Shown piece by piece: positions 24,646 through 33,836 of a stretch of DNA of 64,000 nt. Under the pieces are notes generated by a model that made no database searches, was not told the origin of the DNA, and worked only from the letters and a program-made list of their open reading frames with translations. The first letter of the stretch is position 1. Each line of letters begins with the position of its first letter. Both the position numbers and the translations under genes were made by a program. This stretch comes from Streptomyces sp. WMMC940 (GTDB lineage: Bacteria > Actinomycetota > Actinomycetes > Streptomycetales > Streptomycetaceae): NCBI RefSeq assembly GCF_027460265.1, contig NZ_JAPZBC010000001.1:2817501-2881500 (forward strand). The letters are read 5' to 3'.

Positions 24646-25323
24646 TCACTCGGGAACCGCGCCGTACCACCGCCAGGACTCCAGGCGTTTGCGGCCCGGC
24701 AGTTCGCCCCGGCCCGTCGCCCAGAGGAGGGTGTCCCACCGGTCCGTGTCCGTCGGGGCGTACGGGAAGAGGCGGGCGAGGACCCGGGCGCAGAGGCCCG
24801 CCGGCGGGGACCAGCCGAGGCCGAGGCCCTGGGCCACGTCATGGGTGTGGACGAGGGTCTCGACCACACCCATGGCGGCGAAGCCCTCGGCGTCGGCCGT
24901 CCCGAAGGTGTGGTACGCCCGGGCCTCCGCGGGGGCCGTGCGGACCATCGCCGTGAGCATCCCGCCACAGGCGTCGAGCACCCGGAGCAGGCCCCGGGGG
25001 CCGGCGGCCCGGTCGGCGAAGGTGACGTTCGCCGGTCCGCCGTCCCGGCGCGCCATCCAGTCGAAGGGGATGTCGTCGTCCAGCGGCGGGGACTCGGGGC
25101 CCAGTTGGGCGGCGTAGGCGAAGAGGTCGTCGGCGAGATGTTCGACGGTCTCCCAGCAGGTCCACTCCAGGGCGCCGGCCCTGGCTTCCCAGTCGGCGCC
25201 GAGACCGGCCCGCAGGGTGGCGAGCGCAAGCCTGACGGCGTGCTGCACGTCGTCGGCGGTCACGGGCGCTCTCGTCGGTTCCTCTGATGCGTCTGACACA
25301 CCTGACGCGCGATCAACGGCCAT
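24646..25323 (-). CDS. Mycothiol-dependent maleylpyruvate isomerase / DinB-like protein
   Basis: 225 residues from ATG 25323. A four-helix bundle with a metal-type triad pattern: WTCWETVEHLADDLFAYAAQLG near residue 55 (His ligand) and GVVETLVHTHDVAQGLGL near 150 (His-x3-Asp). This is the MDMPI_N arrangement of thiol-dependent enzymes (DinB/MDMPI superfamily). Start choice follows a TACGGT-CCGGTC-ATG leaderless promoter; an upstream in-frame ATG would add 23 residues with no support. Actinomycetes use mycothiol, so a mycothiol S-transferase role is plausible. Substrate unknown. Confidence 0.78.
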   Translation of the reverse strand: MAVDRASGVSDASEEPTRAPVTADDVQHAVRLALATLRAGLGADWEARAGALEWTCWETVEHLADDLFAYAAQLGPESPPLDDDIPFDWMARRDGGPANVTFADRAAGPRGLLRVLDACGGMLTAMVRTAPAEARAYHTFGTADAEGFAAMGVVETLVHTHDVAQGLGLGWSPPAGLCARVLARLFPYAPTDTDRWDTLLWATGRGELPGRKRLESWRWYGAVPE

Positions 25324-25329
25324 GACCGG

Positions 25330-25335
25330 ACCGTA
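25330..25335 (-). promoter_or_regulatory. Leaderless -10 (TACGGT) for the MDMPI gene
   Basis: TACGGT ends 6 nt before ATG 25323 on the minus strand; no ribosome site is present. Confidence 0.5.
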
Positions 25336-25458
25336 CCAATGCCCGGGGAACGGGAGTTCGGGGCGATCCTTATCGGACAGCTCGTCGATCACCCGTTCAT
25401 TCCGGGCGTCACCGTCACGGCCGTAGCGTCATTGCACACCGTATGCCCGCCGTTTCCT

Positions 25459-25464
25459 TATGCT
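25459..25464 (+). promoter_or_regulatory. Leaderless -10 (TATGCT) for the PGRP amidase gene
   Basis: TATGCT lies 8 nt before ATG 25473, with no ribosome site between. Confidence 0.55.
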
Positions 25465-25472
25465 CCGGCCCC

Positions 25473-27140
25473 ATGAGATGCCGCCCTGTGGCCTTCACCG
25501 CCGCGTGCACCGCCGCCGTCTGCCTCACCGGGCTCACGGCCGCCGCGCCCCCCTCGGCTCCCCTCTCCCCGTCCGTCTCCCCCGTCCCGTCCGTCGCTTC
25601 CCCGGCGCACGGTCCGGGCACACCCGGCTCGGGCGAGGTCCACAGCGTGCCCGTGCCGGGCACGGACCCGGCGCGGCGTGAGCTCCCGGCGCGTGCCACC
25701 GAACCGTTCAGCCTGGTCGGCGTGACCTGGGACGACCCGAACGCGGAACTCGGCGGCACCGTCGAGGTCCGCACCCGGGACAGCCGTACCGGTGTCTGGT
25801 CGTCCTGGCACACGCTCGACATCGACCTGCGGACGCCCGAGCCCGGCCCGGGACAGGTCTCCGCGGAGCTGCGGGCGGGCAGCCGGCCGCTGTGGACCGG
25901 ACCGTCGGACGGGGTGCAGCTGCGGGCCGAGGGGGCGTCGCTGCCCCGTGGGCTGCGAGTGGAACTGGTGGACCCGCAGGGCGGCGACCCGGCCCCGTCG
26001 TCCGCCCGTGCGGAGGTGCCGGCGGGCGCTCCGGCGATGACCACGCGGGCCGGCTGGGGCGCGGACGAGTCCAAGGTCGGTGGGCCGCCCACCTACAACT
26101 CCACCACCAAGGCGGTGTTCGTCCACCACACCGCCGGGTCCAACACGTACCAGTGCGCCGACTCGCCCGCGATCGTCCGGGCCGTCTTCACCTACCACGT
26201 GGAGGGCCAGGGCTGGAACGACATCGGCTACCACTTCCTGGTCGACAAGTGCGGCAGGATCTTCGAGGGCCGGGCCGGCGGCATCGACCGGCCGGTCCAG
26301 GGCGCCCACACGTACGGCTTCAACATCGACACGAGCAGCGTGTCCGTGATCGGCGACTACAGCACGGCCACCACCACGCCCGCGGTCCGCGACGCCGTCA
26401 TGAGGGTCGCCTCCTGGAAGCTCGGCCTCTACGGGCTGGCCCTCAACGGGACCACGACGCTCACGGCGTCCGTGGACAACGGCAAGTTCCGGCGGGGGCA
26501 GCGCGTGACGCTCCCGCGGCTGCCGGGACACCGCGACGCGTACCCGACCGAGTGCCCCGGCGGTCATCTGTACGCCGATCTGCCCGCGATCCGCGCGGCA
26601 GCCGCGGCACGGGGCGAGGGACCGGGCGATCCGGACGCCTCCCCGGTGCCCTGGCCGCTGGACCCCGGGTCCGAGGCGGCGGCCGTCGTACCGGACGGCG
26701 CCGAGGAGCAGGACTCCGTCGGCGGCGACTTCGACGGGGACGGCGACCGGGATCTGGCCGTCGCCTACCGCACACCGGAGGGTGCCACCCCGCTCGTCGT
26801 GCTGAGCAACCCCGAGCGCGGACGCCGTACCGCCTCGCCGACCGTCCTGATGGGTGCCGGCGGGACCGCCCTCGCCTCGGGCGACATGAACGGCGACGGG
26901 TACGACGACCTGGCCGTGTCCACCGGGCGCGGGATCGTGACCTACCACGGCTCGCCCACCGGTCTGAGCACCGCCGGCGCGCCCTCCCTCGCGGTGGGCG
27001 CGGACGCCGGGGCGCTGACCGCGCAGGACCTGGACGACGACGGCTACGCGGATCTCCTCGCCGGTCCCGACGTGATCGCGAGCGGCGGGCCGCTGGGGCT
27101 CGCCGTCCCCGGGAACGAGCCGGCCGCGACCGCCCGGTGA
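25473..27140 (+). CDS. Secreted N-acetylmuramoyl-L-alanine amidase (PGRP) with FG-GAP repeats
   Basis: 555 residues. The signal peptide is MRCRPVAFTAACTAAVCLTG, cleaved before a Pro/Ser-rich region. A beta-rich N-terminal segment (residues 60-180) precedes the PGRP/Amidase_2 domain: AGWGADESKVGG, FVHHTAGSNTY (first Zn His), GWNDIGYHFLVDKCGRIFEGR, and LPGHRDAYPTECPG (second His plus Cys ligand). The C-terminal ~130 residues contain three FG-GAP/VCBS-like calcium repeats (DFDGDGDRDLAV, DMNGDGYDDLAV, DLDDDGYADLLA). It cleaves the amide between MurNAc and stem peptide outside the cell. I start at ATG 25473 on the leaderless -10; ATG 25443 is possible. Confidence 0.93.
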   Translation: MRCRPVAFTAACTAAVCLTGLTAAAPPSAPLSPSVSPVPSVASPAHGPGTPGSGEVHSVPVPGTDPARRELPARATEPFSLVGVTWDDPNAELGGTVEVRTRDSRTGVWSSWHTLDIDLRTPEPGPGQVSAELRAGSRPLWTGPSDGVQLRAEGASLPRGLRVELVDPQGGDPAPSSARAEVPAGAPAMTTRAGWGADESKVGGPPTYNSTTKAVFVHHTAGSNTYQCADSPAIVRAVFTYHVEGQGWNDIGYHFLVDKCGRIFEGRAGGIDRPVQGAHTYGFNIDTSSVSVIGDYSTATTTPAVRDAVMRVASWKLGLYGLALNGTTTLTASVDNGKFRRGQRVTLPRLPGHRDAYPTECPGGHLYADLPAIRAAAAARGEGPGDPDASPVPWPLDPGSEAAAVVPDGAEEQDSVGGDFDGDGDRDLAVAYRTPEGATPLVVLSNPERGRRTASPTVLMGAGGTALASGDMNGDGYDDLAVSTGRGIVTYHGSPTGLSTAGAPSLAVGADAGALTAQDLDDDGYADLLAGPDVIASGGPLGLAVPGNEPAATAR

Positions 27141-27156
27141 CGCGCCGCGGGGCGGC

Positions 27157-27675
27157 TCAGCCCTGGGCCCTCGCCCGCCGGGACAGGGCCGCGCGCAACA
27201 CACGGCGGCCCTCCGTCGAGAGGTCCAGGGCGCGGCGGAGGGCGGCGCCGTCCGGACTGCCGGCGAGGATCTCGAGGATCTGGATCTGGCGGCGCTCCTC
27301 GCCGGCGACGAGCGGACCCCCGGTGCCGCCGGACGGGTCGAGTTCCCGGTGCAGTTCGAGCGCGAGGGCGGAGCACGCCGTCGCCCACTCGCCGAGCGGT
27401 CCGGTGGCCCACTCGGACGGGGCTGCGGCGATCATCCTCCGCACCGGTGCCCATGCCTCGCTCGACGCGTCGTCGACGGGCGTCTCGTCGAGTGCCGCCC
27501 TCGCCGCGGCCAGCTGCCCGGCCCAGCCCTCCTCGCCCTCGGAGACGCCCGCCCACAGGGGCCGCAGCACGTCGGGCTCCTCGTCGAGCAGGGGCTGGCA
27601 GCGGTCCAGACACGCGAGACCGCTCGCGGCCAGGCTCCGCTCGTCCGCTTCCGCGATCAGTTGCACCAGGCCCAT
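27157..27675 (-). CDS. Hypothetical helical protein
   Basis: 172 residues, no membrane segment or signal. GGGGAGG lies 6 nt before ATG 27675 (MGLVQLIAEADERSLAASG). The sequence is Ala/Leu/Glu-rich and mostly helical, with a single Trp-rich part (WAGVSEGEEGWAGQLAAARAA). It ends 17 bp from the convergent amidase gene. No family recognised. Confidence 0.7.
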   Translation of the reverse strand: MGLVQLIAEADERSLAASGLACLDRCQPLLDEEPDVLRPLWAGVSEGEEGWAGQLAAARAALDETPVDDASSEAWAPVRRMIAAAPSEWATGPLGEWATACSALALELHRELDPSGGTGGPLVAGEERRQIQILEILAGSPDGAALRRALDLSTEGRRVLRAALSRRARAQG

Positions 27676-27787
27676 CGACGCCTCCCCGACTGTGCGTTCG
27701 CAGTACGTCACTTACAGCGCCGAGTGGCCGAAAATCGTCACCCGGGCGGCCGAAGGACCACCCGGATGTTTCCGTTTTCGACCGGGT

Positions 27788-28498
27788 TCAGGCCGTCGGC
27801 ACGGTCCGGCCCGCGACGGCCTTCGCGTGCTGCATCGACGTGAGCCTGCGGACGAAGAGGACGGCGAGCACCGCGGCGACGATGTCGAACCCGGCGCCGG
27901 CCAGCACCAGCGCCGCCGCGTCGTGGATCGCTTCGGGGTCCTGGGCCCTGTCGTACGTCCTGCTCGCGTACCGGTCGAAGACCATCGACCAGACCCAGGC
28001 GCCCCACCAGGCATTGAGGAGGCCGCGGCCCTTCGCCTCGCCGCCGTAGGGGTCGGTGCGGCTCGCGCGCAGTACGTCGGCGGCGATGCCCCGCGGGATC
28101 CACAAGTTGGCGATGGGGATGAACCAGGCCCCGATCGCCCAGCCCGGGGTCCTGCGCTGGGCGTCGGGCGCGAAGACCTCCGCGTTCTGCCGGACGCGGT
28201 GGAACCAGACGATGAAGAGCGTGCCCGCCGCCACCACGGCGGCGACGTACAACACACTCGATCCGGCCATCGCGTAGTCGGCGCGGCTCGCCGCGTCCTC
28301 GTCGAAGTCGGCCGCGCCGGAAGTGACGCCGCTCAGGAACGACCGCATGTTGAGCGAGGCCGCGACGATCAGGAGGTCGACCACGACGACGACACCGAGC
28401 AGCGCGGTGACGGCGTACGAGAGCCCCACGGGCGAGCGGAGCGCACGGCCGGGCGCGGACGCCGGCGGTACGGGCACGGGTACGGGCGCAAACGTCAT
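27788..28498 (-). CDS. DUF4328-family membrane protein
   Basis: 236 residues starting MTFAPVPVPVPPASAPGRAL, with GGGGGGAACC upstream. Four helices: residues about 25-50, 80-100, 150-175 (with NLWIPRGIAADVLRASRTDP and a tryptophan-rich WWGAWVWSMVFD), and 195-220. WAIGAWFIPIANLWIPR is the DUF4328 hallmark. Function unknown; the family is common in Streptomyces. Confidence 0.85.
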   Translation of the reverse strand: MTFAPVPVPVPPASAPGRALRSPVGLSYAVTALLGVVVVVDLLIVAASLNMRSFLSGVTSGAADFDEDAASRADYAMAGSSVLYVAAVVAAGTLFIVWFHRVRQNAEVFAPDAQRRTPGWAIGAWFIPIANLWIPRGIAADVLRASRTDPYGGEAKGRGLLNAWWGAWVWSMVFDRYASRTYDRAQDPEAIHDAAALVLAGAGFDIVAAVLAVLFVRRLTSMQHAKAVAGRTVPTA

Positions 28499-28599
28499 GA
28501 AAGGTTCCCCCCACGGGACACGGTGAATCCGGGCGAGCCCCTCCCCAGGGCAGCGCGGCGAACAACCGTACGAGAACGGTCGGCCTCCGGACCTTAACC

Positions 28600-30192
28600 T
28601 CAGCCGAGCCTGTCCGCCAGCGCGTCGAACTGCGCCCACGTGAGCGCGGGCGGCCCCGGCGTCCACAGCTTCTGGGACACCGCGCGCAGCGGCATGCGGA
28701 TGCCCGCCGCCACCTGGTCCTGGGTCTGCGCCCGGGCGCGGTCGCCCCAGATCGCGAGGCGCCCGCCGAGGATCTGGTCCGAGTAGCGCTCCGGGACCGG
28801 AGCCGTGCCCCGCAGCACGAGCGGCGTCCACTCCTCGTAGATGCGCCGGCCCGTCGGGTACGTGAACTCATTGGGCTCACCGAGCACGTAGTAGAGGTAC
28901 TCGTCGTTGAGGTTGACGACCTTGCGGCCCTCGGCCAGGTACTCGGCCGGCGGCCTGGCCCCGATCTCCTTGCCCGTCCAGTACTCGACCTCGATGTCCT
29001 TGTCGGGCGAGACCGCACCGCCGCGGAAGAAGCCGTCGTTCCACGCCTTGGGCTGCTTCTGCGCGGCACGCACCACGGCGGCCCGGTCGTTCAGCCAGCC
29101 CGTCGCCAGGTCCTGCACCGTGGCGTTCGGCCCGTACTTCCGCTCCGCCGCACGGGCCAGCTGCGGGTACGACGCCTGCGGGTCGCGCACGGTCAGCGCC
29201 TGGTACTCGTCGGCGCCGACGTGGAACCAGCGACCGGGGAAGAGCCGGGAGTACTCGCGCAGCAGGTCGTCGACGATCCGGGCGGACTCCGGATCGGAGA
29301 TGTCGATGGCGCCCTGCCGGGGCACGCCCCGGACGTCGCGCAGCTGGAGCCGGGGGTGCGCCCGCATGACCGCGCCCAGGTGCCCGGGCGAGTCGATCTC
29401 CGGCACGACGGTGATGTGCAGGCTCCGCGCGAGGGCGATGATCCTGCGCACCTCGGCCTTGCCGAGGTGCTCCGGGGAGACGACCTCGGGATGGGTGTCG
29501 GAGGCGATCCGGAAGCCCTGGTCGTCGGAGAAGTGCAGGCCGAGCACGTTGAGCTTGAGGTCGGCCATCTCACGCAACCGGGCCTCGATCCAGCCGGGGG
29601 TGAAGTGCTTGCGCGCGATGTCGACGTTCAGACCGCGCTGCGGCCGGTCGGGCCGGTCGCGGACCACGCCCTCGGGCATCGTGCCGCCGGAACGGACGGC
29701 CTGCTTCAGGGTGCGGGTGCCGTAGAAGACGCCGGCCTCGTCCGGCCCCGTGATGCGGACGCGGTTGTCGCGCGCGGTGAGCGTGTACGACTCGGGCGCG
29801 CCCCCGCCCGTCGTATCGAGCGAAAGTTCGATGTCGCCGGCCTTCACCGGCCCACTGTTGCGGAAGCCGGTCTTCAGCTCCCCGGCCAGCAGCCGGCCCT
29901 CGTCCGCCAGCGCCTCGCTCCCCTTGGCGACCACGACGGCGCTGCCCGCCGCCGGGCGCCAGCCCGGCCCGCGGGCCGCCTCGTGGGCGCGCACGGAGGG
30001 GATCGTGCGGGGGGCGGTCGAGAGCGGGTACGTCTTCGTCGGGGAGGGGGTCGGAGCGGCCTCCGCCCGCGGCGTCCCCTGGGCCCGCTCGGCGCCCGCG
30101 GTGCCGCCGGCGCCGCAGGAGGCGACCGCCGACAGCGCCGCGGCGGCCGCGACGACCGGGGCCGCGCGCCGCACCCTCCGGGAATGCCACAT
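28600..30192 (-). CDS. GH20 beta-N-acetylhexosaminidase (secreted)
   Basis: 530-residue protein. The signal ends at a lipobox-like AVASCGAGG (Cys near residue 26), so it may be a lipoprotein. After a GH20b N-terminal domain, the (beta/alpha)8 barrel starts at RGLNVDIARKHFTPGW, with LHFSDDQGFRI, VPEIDSPGHLGA and the catalytic Asp-Glu pair HVGADEYQ. EYWTGKEIGA and the final AIWGDRARAQTQDQV are substrate-loop motifs. It removes terminal GlcNAc/GalNAc from chitin fragments or glycans. Strong GGAGG lies upstream of both GTG 30195 and ATG 30192. The C-terminus is normal. Confidence 0.93.
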   Translation of the reverse strand: MWHSRRVRRAAPVVAAAAALSAVASCGAGGTAGAERAQGTPRAEAAPTPSPTKTYPLSTAPRTIPSVRAHEAARGPGWRPAAGSAVVVAKGSEALADEGRLLAGELKTGFRNSGPVKAGDIELSLDTTGGGAPESYTLTARDNRVRITGPDEAGVFYGTRTLKQAVRSGGTMPEGVVRDRPDRPQRGLNVDIARKHFTPGWIEARLREMADLKLNVLGLHFSDDQGFRIASDTHPEVVSPEHLGKAEVRRIIALARSLHITVVPEIDSPGHLGAVMRAHPRLQLRDVRGVPRQGAIDISDPESARIVDDLLREYSRLFPGRWFHVGADEYQALTVRDPQASYPQLARAAERKYGPNATVQDLATGWLNDRAAVVRAAQKQPKAWNDGFFRGGAVSPDKDIEVEYWTGKEIGARPPAEYLAEGRKVVNLNDEYLYYVLGEPNEFTYPTGRRIYEEWTPLVLRGTAPVPERYSDQILGGRLAIWGDRARAQTQDQVAAGIRMPLRAVSQKLWTPGPPALTWAQFDALADRLG

Positions 30193-30232
30193 CACGAAAA
30201 ACCTCCTCCTCATGAAGAAGCATGACGAACAA

Positions 30233-30238
30233 AGCCTA
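30233..30238 (-). promoter_or_regulatory. Probable -10 (TAGGCT) of the hexosaminidase gene
   Basis: TAGGCT on the minus strand lies about 40 bp before the start of the GH20 gene, beside the palindrome at 30242-30254, consistent with operator control of that promoter. Confidence 0.4.
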
Positions 30239-30241
30239 ATC

Positions 30242-30254
30242 GGGTGATTCACCC
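30242..30254. promoter_or_regulatory. Palindrome GGGTGATTCACCC, BldD-box-like
   Basis: GTGA-T-TCAC within a 13-bp inverted repeat upstream of the GH20 gene. It fits the published BldD pattern AGTGA(N)mTCACC. A second site, GTGA-AAT-TCAC, is at 30295-30305. Binding is not shown. Confidence 0.35.
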
Positions 30255-30294
30255 CGACGTCGTCCACGGTGCGCACCGAAACTCTCCCGTCCGG

Positions 30295-30305
30295 GTGAAA
30301 TTCAC
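30295..30305. promoter_or_regulatory. Palindrome GTGAAATTCAC, second BldD-box-like site
   Basis: The half-sites match the 30242 site and are 50 bp away, in the shared upstream region of the divergent GH20 and OHCU decarboxylase genes. Confidence 0.3.
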
Positions 30306-30445
30306 GCATCCATCGGACACCTTCTGGCGCGCCTCGATAGCGTTGCAGCTCAACCACCCCACGCTTCCCAGTCGCACCGGAGCCCACGCTGTCCAGCGAA
30401 TCGCACACCGGCCTCCCGCAGCGACCGCCCACGCTCCCCCCGGCG

Positions 30446-31042
30446 GTGCGGATCCCCGCCCCCGCCGGTCCCGCCTCCCCGGCGCCCGTCCCCGGGCCCC
30501 GCCAGGCCACCGGAGCGCACCTGCCCGGCCTGGAGCGCTTCAACACCGCCCCGGCGGCCGCCACCACCGCAGCCCTCCTCAGCTGCTGCGGGAGCGACCG
30601 CTGGGCCCGGCGCGTCGCCGCCCACCGCCCCTACCCCGACCTCGGCGCCCTGCTCGCCGCCGCCGACGAGGCCAGCTACGACCTCGCCGCCGCCGACCTG
30701 GACGAGGCGCTGGCCGCGGAGTCGTCGTCCGGGCTGCACCCCGCCGCCCCGGCGGCCGCGCACACCGCCCTGCGCGCCGCGCATGCCGCGTACGAGGCGA
30801 GCTTCGGCCACGCCTTCGTGATCTGCCTGGACGGCTTCCGGGCCGACGAGCAGCCCGACCAGGTGCTGGCCGGCATCCGCTCGCGACTCGCCAACGATCC
30901 GGACGAGGAGCGCGTGGTCGCCGCCGACGAGCTGCGCCGGCTCGCCCGGGCCCGACTGGCACACGCAGTGGCCAATCATCCCGGACACCCCGATTCCGGC
31001 CATCCCGGAGGCCGCCCCGATAGCCCGTCCGTGCCTGTTTGA
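30446..31042 (+). CDS. OHCU decarboxylase (2-oxo-4-hydroxy-4-carboxy-5-ureidoimidazoline decarboxylase)
   Basis: Converts OHCU to (S)-allantoin in urate catabolism. The 198-residue product carries LPGLERFNTAPAAATTAALL near the N-terminus, CCGSDRWARRVAAHRPYPD (His-bearing active-site region), and FGHAFVICLDG, all family hallmarks. The usual length is 160-180. GTG 30446 has no ribosome site, and the frame is open some 35 codons upstream with no better start. No uricase or hydrolase neighbour is present, so the gene stands alone here. Confidence 0.82.
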   Translation: MRIPAPAGPASPAPVPGPRQATGAHLPGLERFNTAPAAATTAALLSCCGSDRWARRVAAHRPYPDLGALLAAADEASYDLAAADLDEALAAESSSGLHPAAPAAAHTALRAAHAAYEASFGHAFVICLDGFRADEQPDQVLAGIRSRLANDPDEERVVAADELRRLARARLAHAVANHPGHPDSGHPGGRPDSPSVPV

Positions 31043-31196
31043 TCACACCAGCGGACCCCGGGCGAGGGATCCGACAAGTCGTCGCTACGATGGCGAGGGC
31101 CGGTGGACCGTACCCGGCCGGGCCAGACCGACAGAGCTGTCACCTTGGTAGGACGCTGGCGGCCGGCTCCAATCCCCGCTCCCGGAGGGTTTTTCC

Positions 31197-31577
31197 GTGC
31201 CGGCTGGAACGCTGTACCGCGGCCGGGAAGGTATGTGGTCCTGGGTGGCTCATCGAGTCACCGGCGTCCTCATCTTCTTCTTCCTGTTCGTACACGTGCT
31301 GGACACCGCTCTCGTCCGTGTCTCCCCCGAGGCGTACGACGAGGTCGTCGCGACGTACAAGACGCCGATCGTCGCGCTGCTGGAGTACGGCCTGGTGGCC
31401 GCCATCCTCTTCCACGCGCTGAACGGCCTTCGCGTCATCGCTGTGGACTTCTGGTCCAAGGGCCCGCGCTACCAGAAGCAGATGCTCTGGACCGTGATGG
31501 GCATCTGGGTCGTCCTGATGGCCGGTGCCGTCTACCCGGTGCTCGGCCACGCCGCACGTGAACTGTTCGGGAGCTGA
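31197..31577 (+). CDS. sdhC: Succinate dehydrogenase cytochrome b556 subunit
   Basis: 126 residues, three helices, start GTG 31197 (MPAGTLYRGREGMWSWVAHR). SdhC anchors the enzyme and binds heme b with SdhD; AILFHALNGLRV carries the probable heme-ligand His near residue 84, and RVTGVLIFFFLFVHVLD is the first helix. It is the first gene of the sdhCDAB operon, 8 bp before sdhD. Confidence 0.93.
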   Translation: MPAGTLYRGREGMWSWVAHRVTGVLIFFFLFVHVLDTALVRVSPEAYDEVVATYKTPIVALLEYGLVAAILFHALNGLRVIAVDFWSKGPRYQKQMLWTVMGIWVVLMAGAVYPVLGHAARELFGS

Positions 31578-31585
31578 CGCCAGAC

Positions 31586-32059
31586 ATGTCCGCTGAGACC
31601 TCTTCCGCGATCGGCGCCGTCGAAGGCGCCTCCTACGGCCCCGACAACCCCGCGCCGTACATCGAGCCCCCGCGCAAGCGGACGGGTCGGACCCCGCGGT
31701 CGACCCGCGGCAACTTCGAGATGGCCGCATGGCTCTTCATGCGCCTCTCGGGCGTGGTCCTCGTCGTCCTGGTCATCGGCCACCTGCTGATCCAGCTCGT
31801 TCTGGACGGCGGGGTCTCCAAGATCGGCTTCGCGTTCGTCGCGGGCCGCTGGGCGAACCCGTTCTGGCAGGTCTGGGACCTGCTGATGCTGTGGCTGGCG
31901 ATGCTGCACGGCGCCAACGGCCTGCGTACCGTCATCAACGACTACGCCGAGCGGCCGAACACGCGTCTGTGGCTCAAGGGCCTGCTGTACACCGCCACGG
32001 TGTTCACCATCCTTCTGGGCACGCTGGTGATCTTCACCTTCGACCCGAACATCCGCTAG
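31586..32059 (+). CDS. sdhD: Succinate dehydrogenase hydrophobic membrane anchor
   Basis: 157 residues with a longer hydrophilic N-terminus (about 45 residues, MSAETSSAIGAVEGASYGPD) and three helices. LMLWLAMLHGANGLRTVIND holds the likely second heme-ligand His. It completes the quinone site with SdhC and SdhB. It is followed after 22 bp by sdhA. Confidence 0.92.
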   Translation: MSAETSSAIGAVEGASYGPDNPAPYIEPPRKRTGRTPRSTRGNFEMAAWLFMRLSGVVLVVLVIGHLLIQLVLDGGVSKIGFAFVAGRWANPFWQVWDLLMLWLAMLHGANGLRTVINDYAERPNTRLWLKGLLYTATVFTILLGTLVIFTFDPNIR

Positions 32060-32081
32060 GACGGGGCTGAGGTTCCACACC

Positions 32082-33836
32082 ATGAAGATTCACAAGTACG
32101 ACACCGTCATCGTCGGCGCCGGCGGCGCCGGCATGCGCGCCGCCATCGAGTCGACGAAGCGCAGCCGTACCGCCGTGCTCACCAAGCTGTACCCGACCCG
32201 CTCCCACACGGGCGCCGCGCAGGGCGGCATGGCCGCCGCGCTGGCGAACGTGGAGGAGGACAACTGGGAGTGGCACACCTTCGACACGGTCAAGGGCGGT
32301 GACTACCTGGTCGACCAGGACGCCGCCGAGATCCTGGCGAAGGAGGCCATCGACGCCGTCCTCGACCTGGAGAAGATGGGCCTGCCGTTCAACCGGACGC
32401 CGAACGGCACCATCGACCAGCGCCGCTTCGGCGGCCACTCCCGCAACCACGGCGAGGCCCCGGTCCGCCGGTCCTGCTACGCCGCGGACCGCACGGGCCA
32501 CATGATCCTCCAGACGCTGTACCAGAACTGCGTCAAGGAGGGCGTGGAGTTCTTCAACGAGTTCTACGTCCTCGACCAGCTGATCACCGAGGTCGACGGC
32601 GTCAAGAAGTCGGCCGGCGTGGTCGCCTACGAGCTGGCCACCGGCGAGATCCACGTCTTCCAGGCGAAGGCCGTCATCTACGCCTCCGGCGGCACCGGCA
32701 AGTTCTTCAAGGTGACCTCCAACGCGCACACGCTCACCGGTGACGGCCAGGCGGCCTGCTACCGGCGCGGCCTGCCGCTGGAGGACATGGAGTTCTTCCA
32801 GTTCCACCCGACGGGCATCTGGCGCATGGGCATCCTCCTCACCGAGGGCGCCCGCGGCGAGGGCGGCATCCTCCGCAACAAGGACGGCGAGCGCTTCATG
32901 GAGAAGTACGCGCCCGTCATGAAGGACCTCGCCTCCCGCGACGTCGTCTCCCGCTCCATCTACACGGAGATCCGCGAAGGCCGCGGCTGCGGCCCCGAGG
33001 GCGACCACGTCTACCTGGACCTGACGCACCTCCCGCCGGAGCAGCTGGACGCCAAGCTCCCGGACATCACCGAGTTCGCGCGTACGTACCTCGGCATCGA
33101 GCCCTACACGGACCCGATCCCGATCCAGCCGACCGCGCACTACGCGATGGGCGGCATCCCGACCAATGTCGAGGGCGAGGTCCTGGCGGACAACACCACC
33201 GTCGTACCGGGCCTGTACGCCGCGGGTGAGGTCGCCTGCGTGTCGGTGCACGGCGCCAACCGCCTCGGCACCAACTCGCTCCTCGACATCAACGTCTTCG
33301 GCAAGCGGGCCGGCATCGCCGCCGCCGACTACTCGGCGAAGGCCGAGTGGGTGGACCTGCCGGAGAACCCGGCCTCCCTCGTGGAGGAGCAGGTCGAGCG
33401 CCTGCGCAACTCCACGGGCGCCGAGCGGGTCGCCGAACTGCGCCGCGAGCTGCAGGAGACGATGGACGCCAACGTGATGGTGTTCCGTACGGAGCAGACC
33501 ATCAAGACGGCCGTCGAGAAGATCGCCGAACTGCGCGAGCGCTACAAGAACGTGTCCGTCCAGGACAAGGGCAAGCGGTTCAACACGGATCTGCTGGAGG
33601 CCGTCGAGCTGGGCAACCTGCTCGACCTGGCCGAGGTCATGGCCGTCTCCGCCCTGGCCCGCAAGGAGTCCCGCGGCGGTCACTACCGCGAGGACTTCCC
33701 GAACCGCGACGACGTCAACTTCATGCGCCACACCATGGCGTACCGCGAGGTCGGCGCCGACGGCACCGAGACCGTGCGTCTCGACTACAAGCCCGTCGTC
33801 CAGACCCGCTACCAGCCGATGGAGCGTAAGTACTGA
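32082..33836 (+). CDS. sdhA: Succinate dehydrogenase flavoprotein subunit
   Basis: 584 residues with normal family length. GAGGAGMRAAIESTK is the FAD ADP-binding motif; RSHTGAAQGGMAAAL contains the His that covalently binds FAD. FQFHPTGI and LTEGARGEGGILR follow, and the SRSIYTEI segment holds the catalytic Arg. It oxidises succinate to fumarate in the TCA cycle and passes electrons to SdhB. It ends overlapping the sdhB start (TGATG). Confidence 0.97.
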   Translation: MKIHKYDTVIVGAGGAGMRAAIESTKRSRTAVLTKLYPTRSHTGAAQGGMAAALANVEEDNWEWHTFDTVKGGDYLVDQDAAEILAKEAIDAVLDLEKMGLPFNRTPNGTIDQRRFGGHSRNHGEAPVRRSCYAADRTGHMILQTLYQNCVKEGVEFFNEFYVLDQLITEVDGVKKSAGVVAYELATGEIHVFQAKAVIYASGGTGKFFKVTSNAHTLTGDGQAACYRRGLPLEDMEFFQFHPTGIWRMGILLTEGARGEGGILRNKDGERFMEKYAPVMKDLASRDVVSRSIYTEIREGRGCGPEGDHVYLDLTHLPPEQLDAKLPDITEFARTYLGIEPYTDPIPIQPTAHYAMGGIPTNVEGEVLADNTTVVPGLYAAGEVACVSVHGANRLGTNSLLDINVFGKRAGIAAADYSAKAEWVDLPENPASLVEEQVERLRNSTGAERVAELRRELQETMDANVMVFRTEQTIKTAVEKIAELRERYKNVSVQDKGKRFNTDLLEAVELGNLLDLAEVMAVSALARKESRGGHYREDFPNRDDVNFMRHTMAYREVGADGTETVRLDYKPVVQTRYQPMERKY

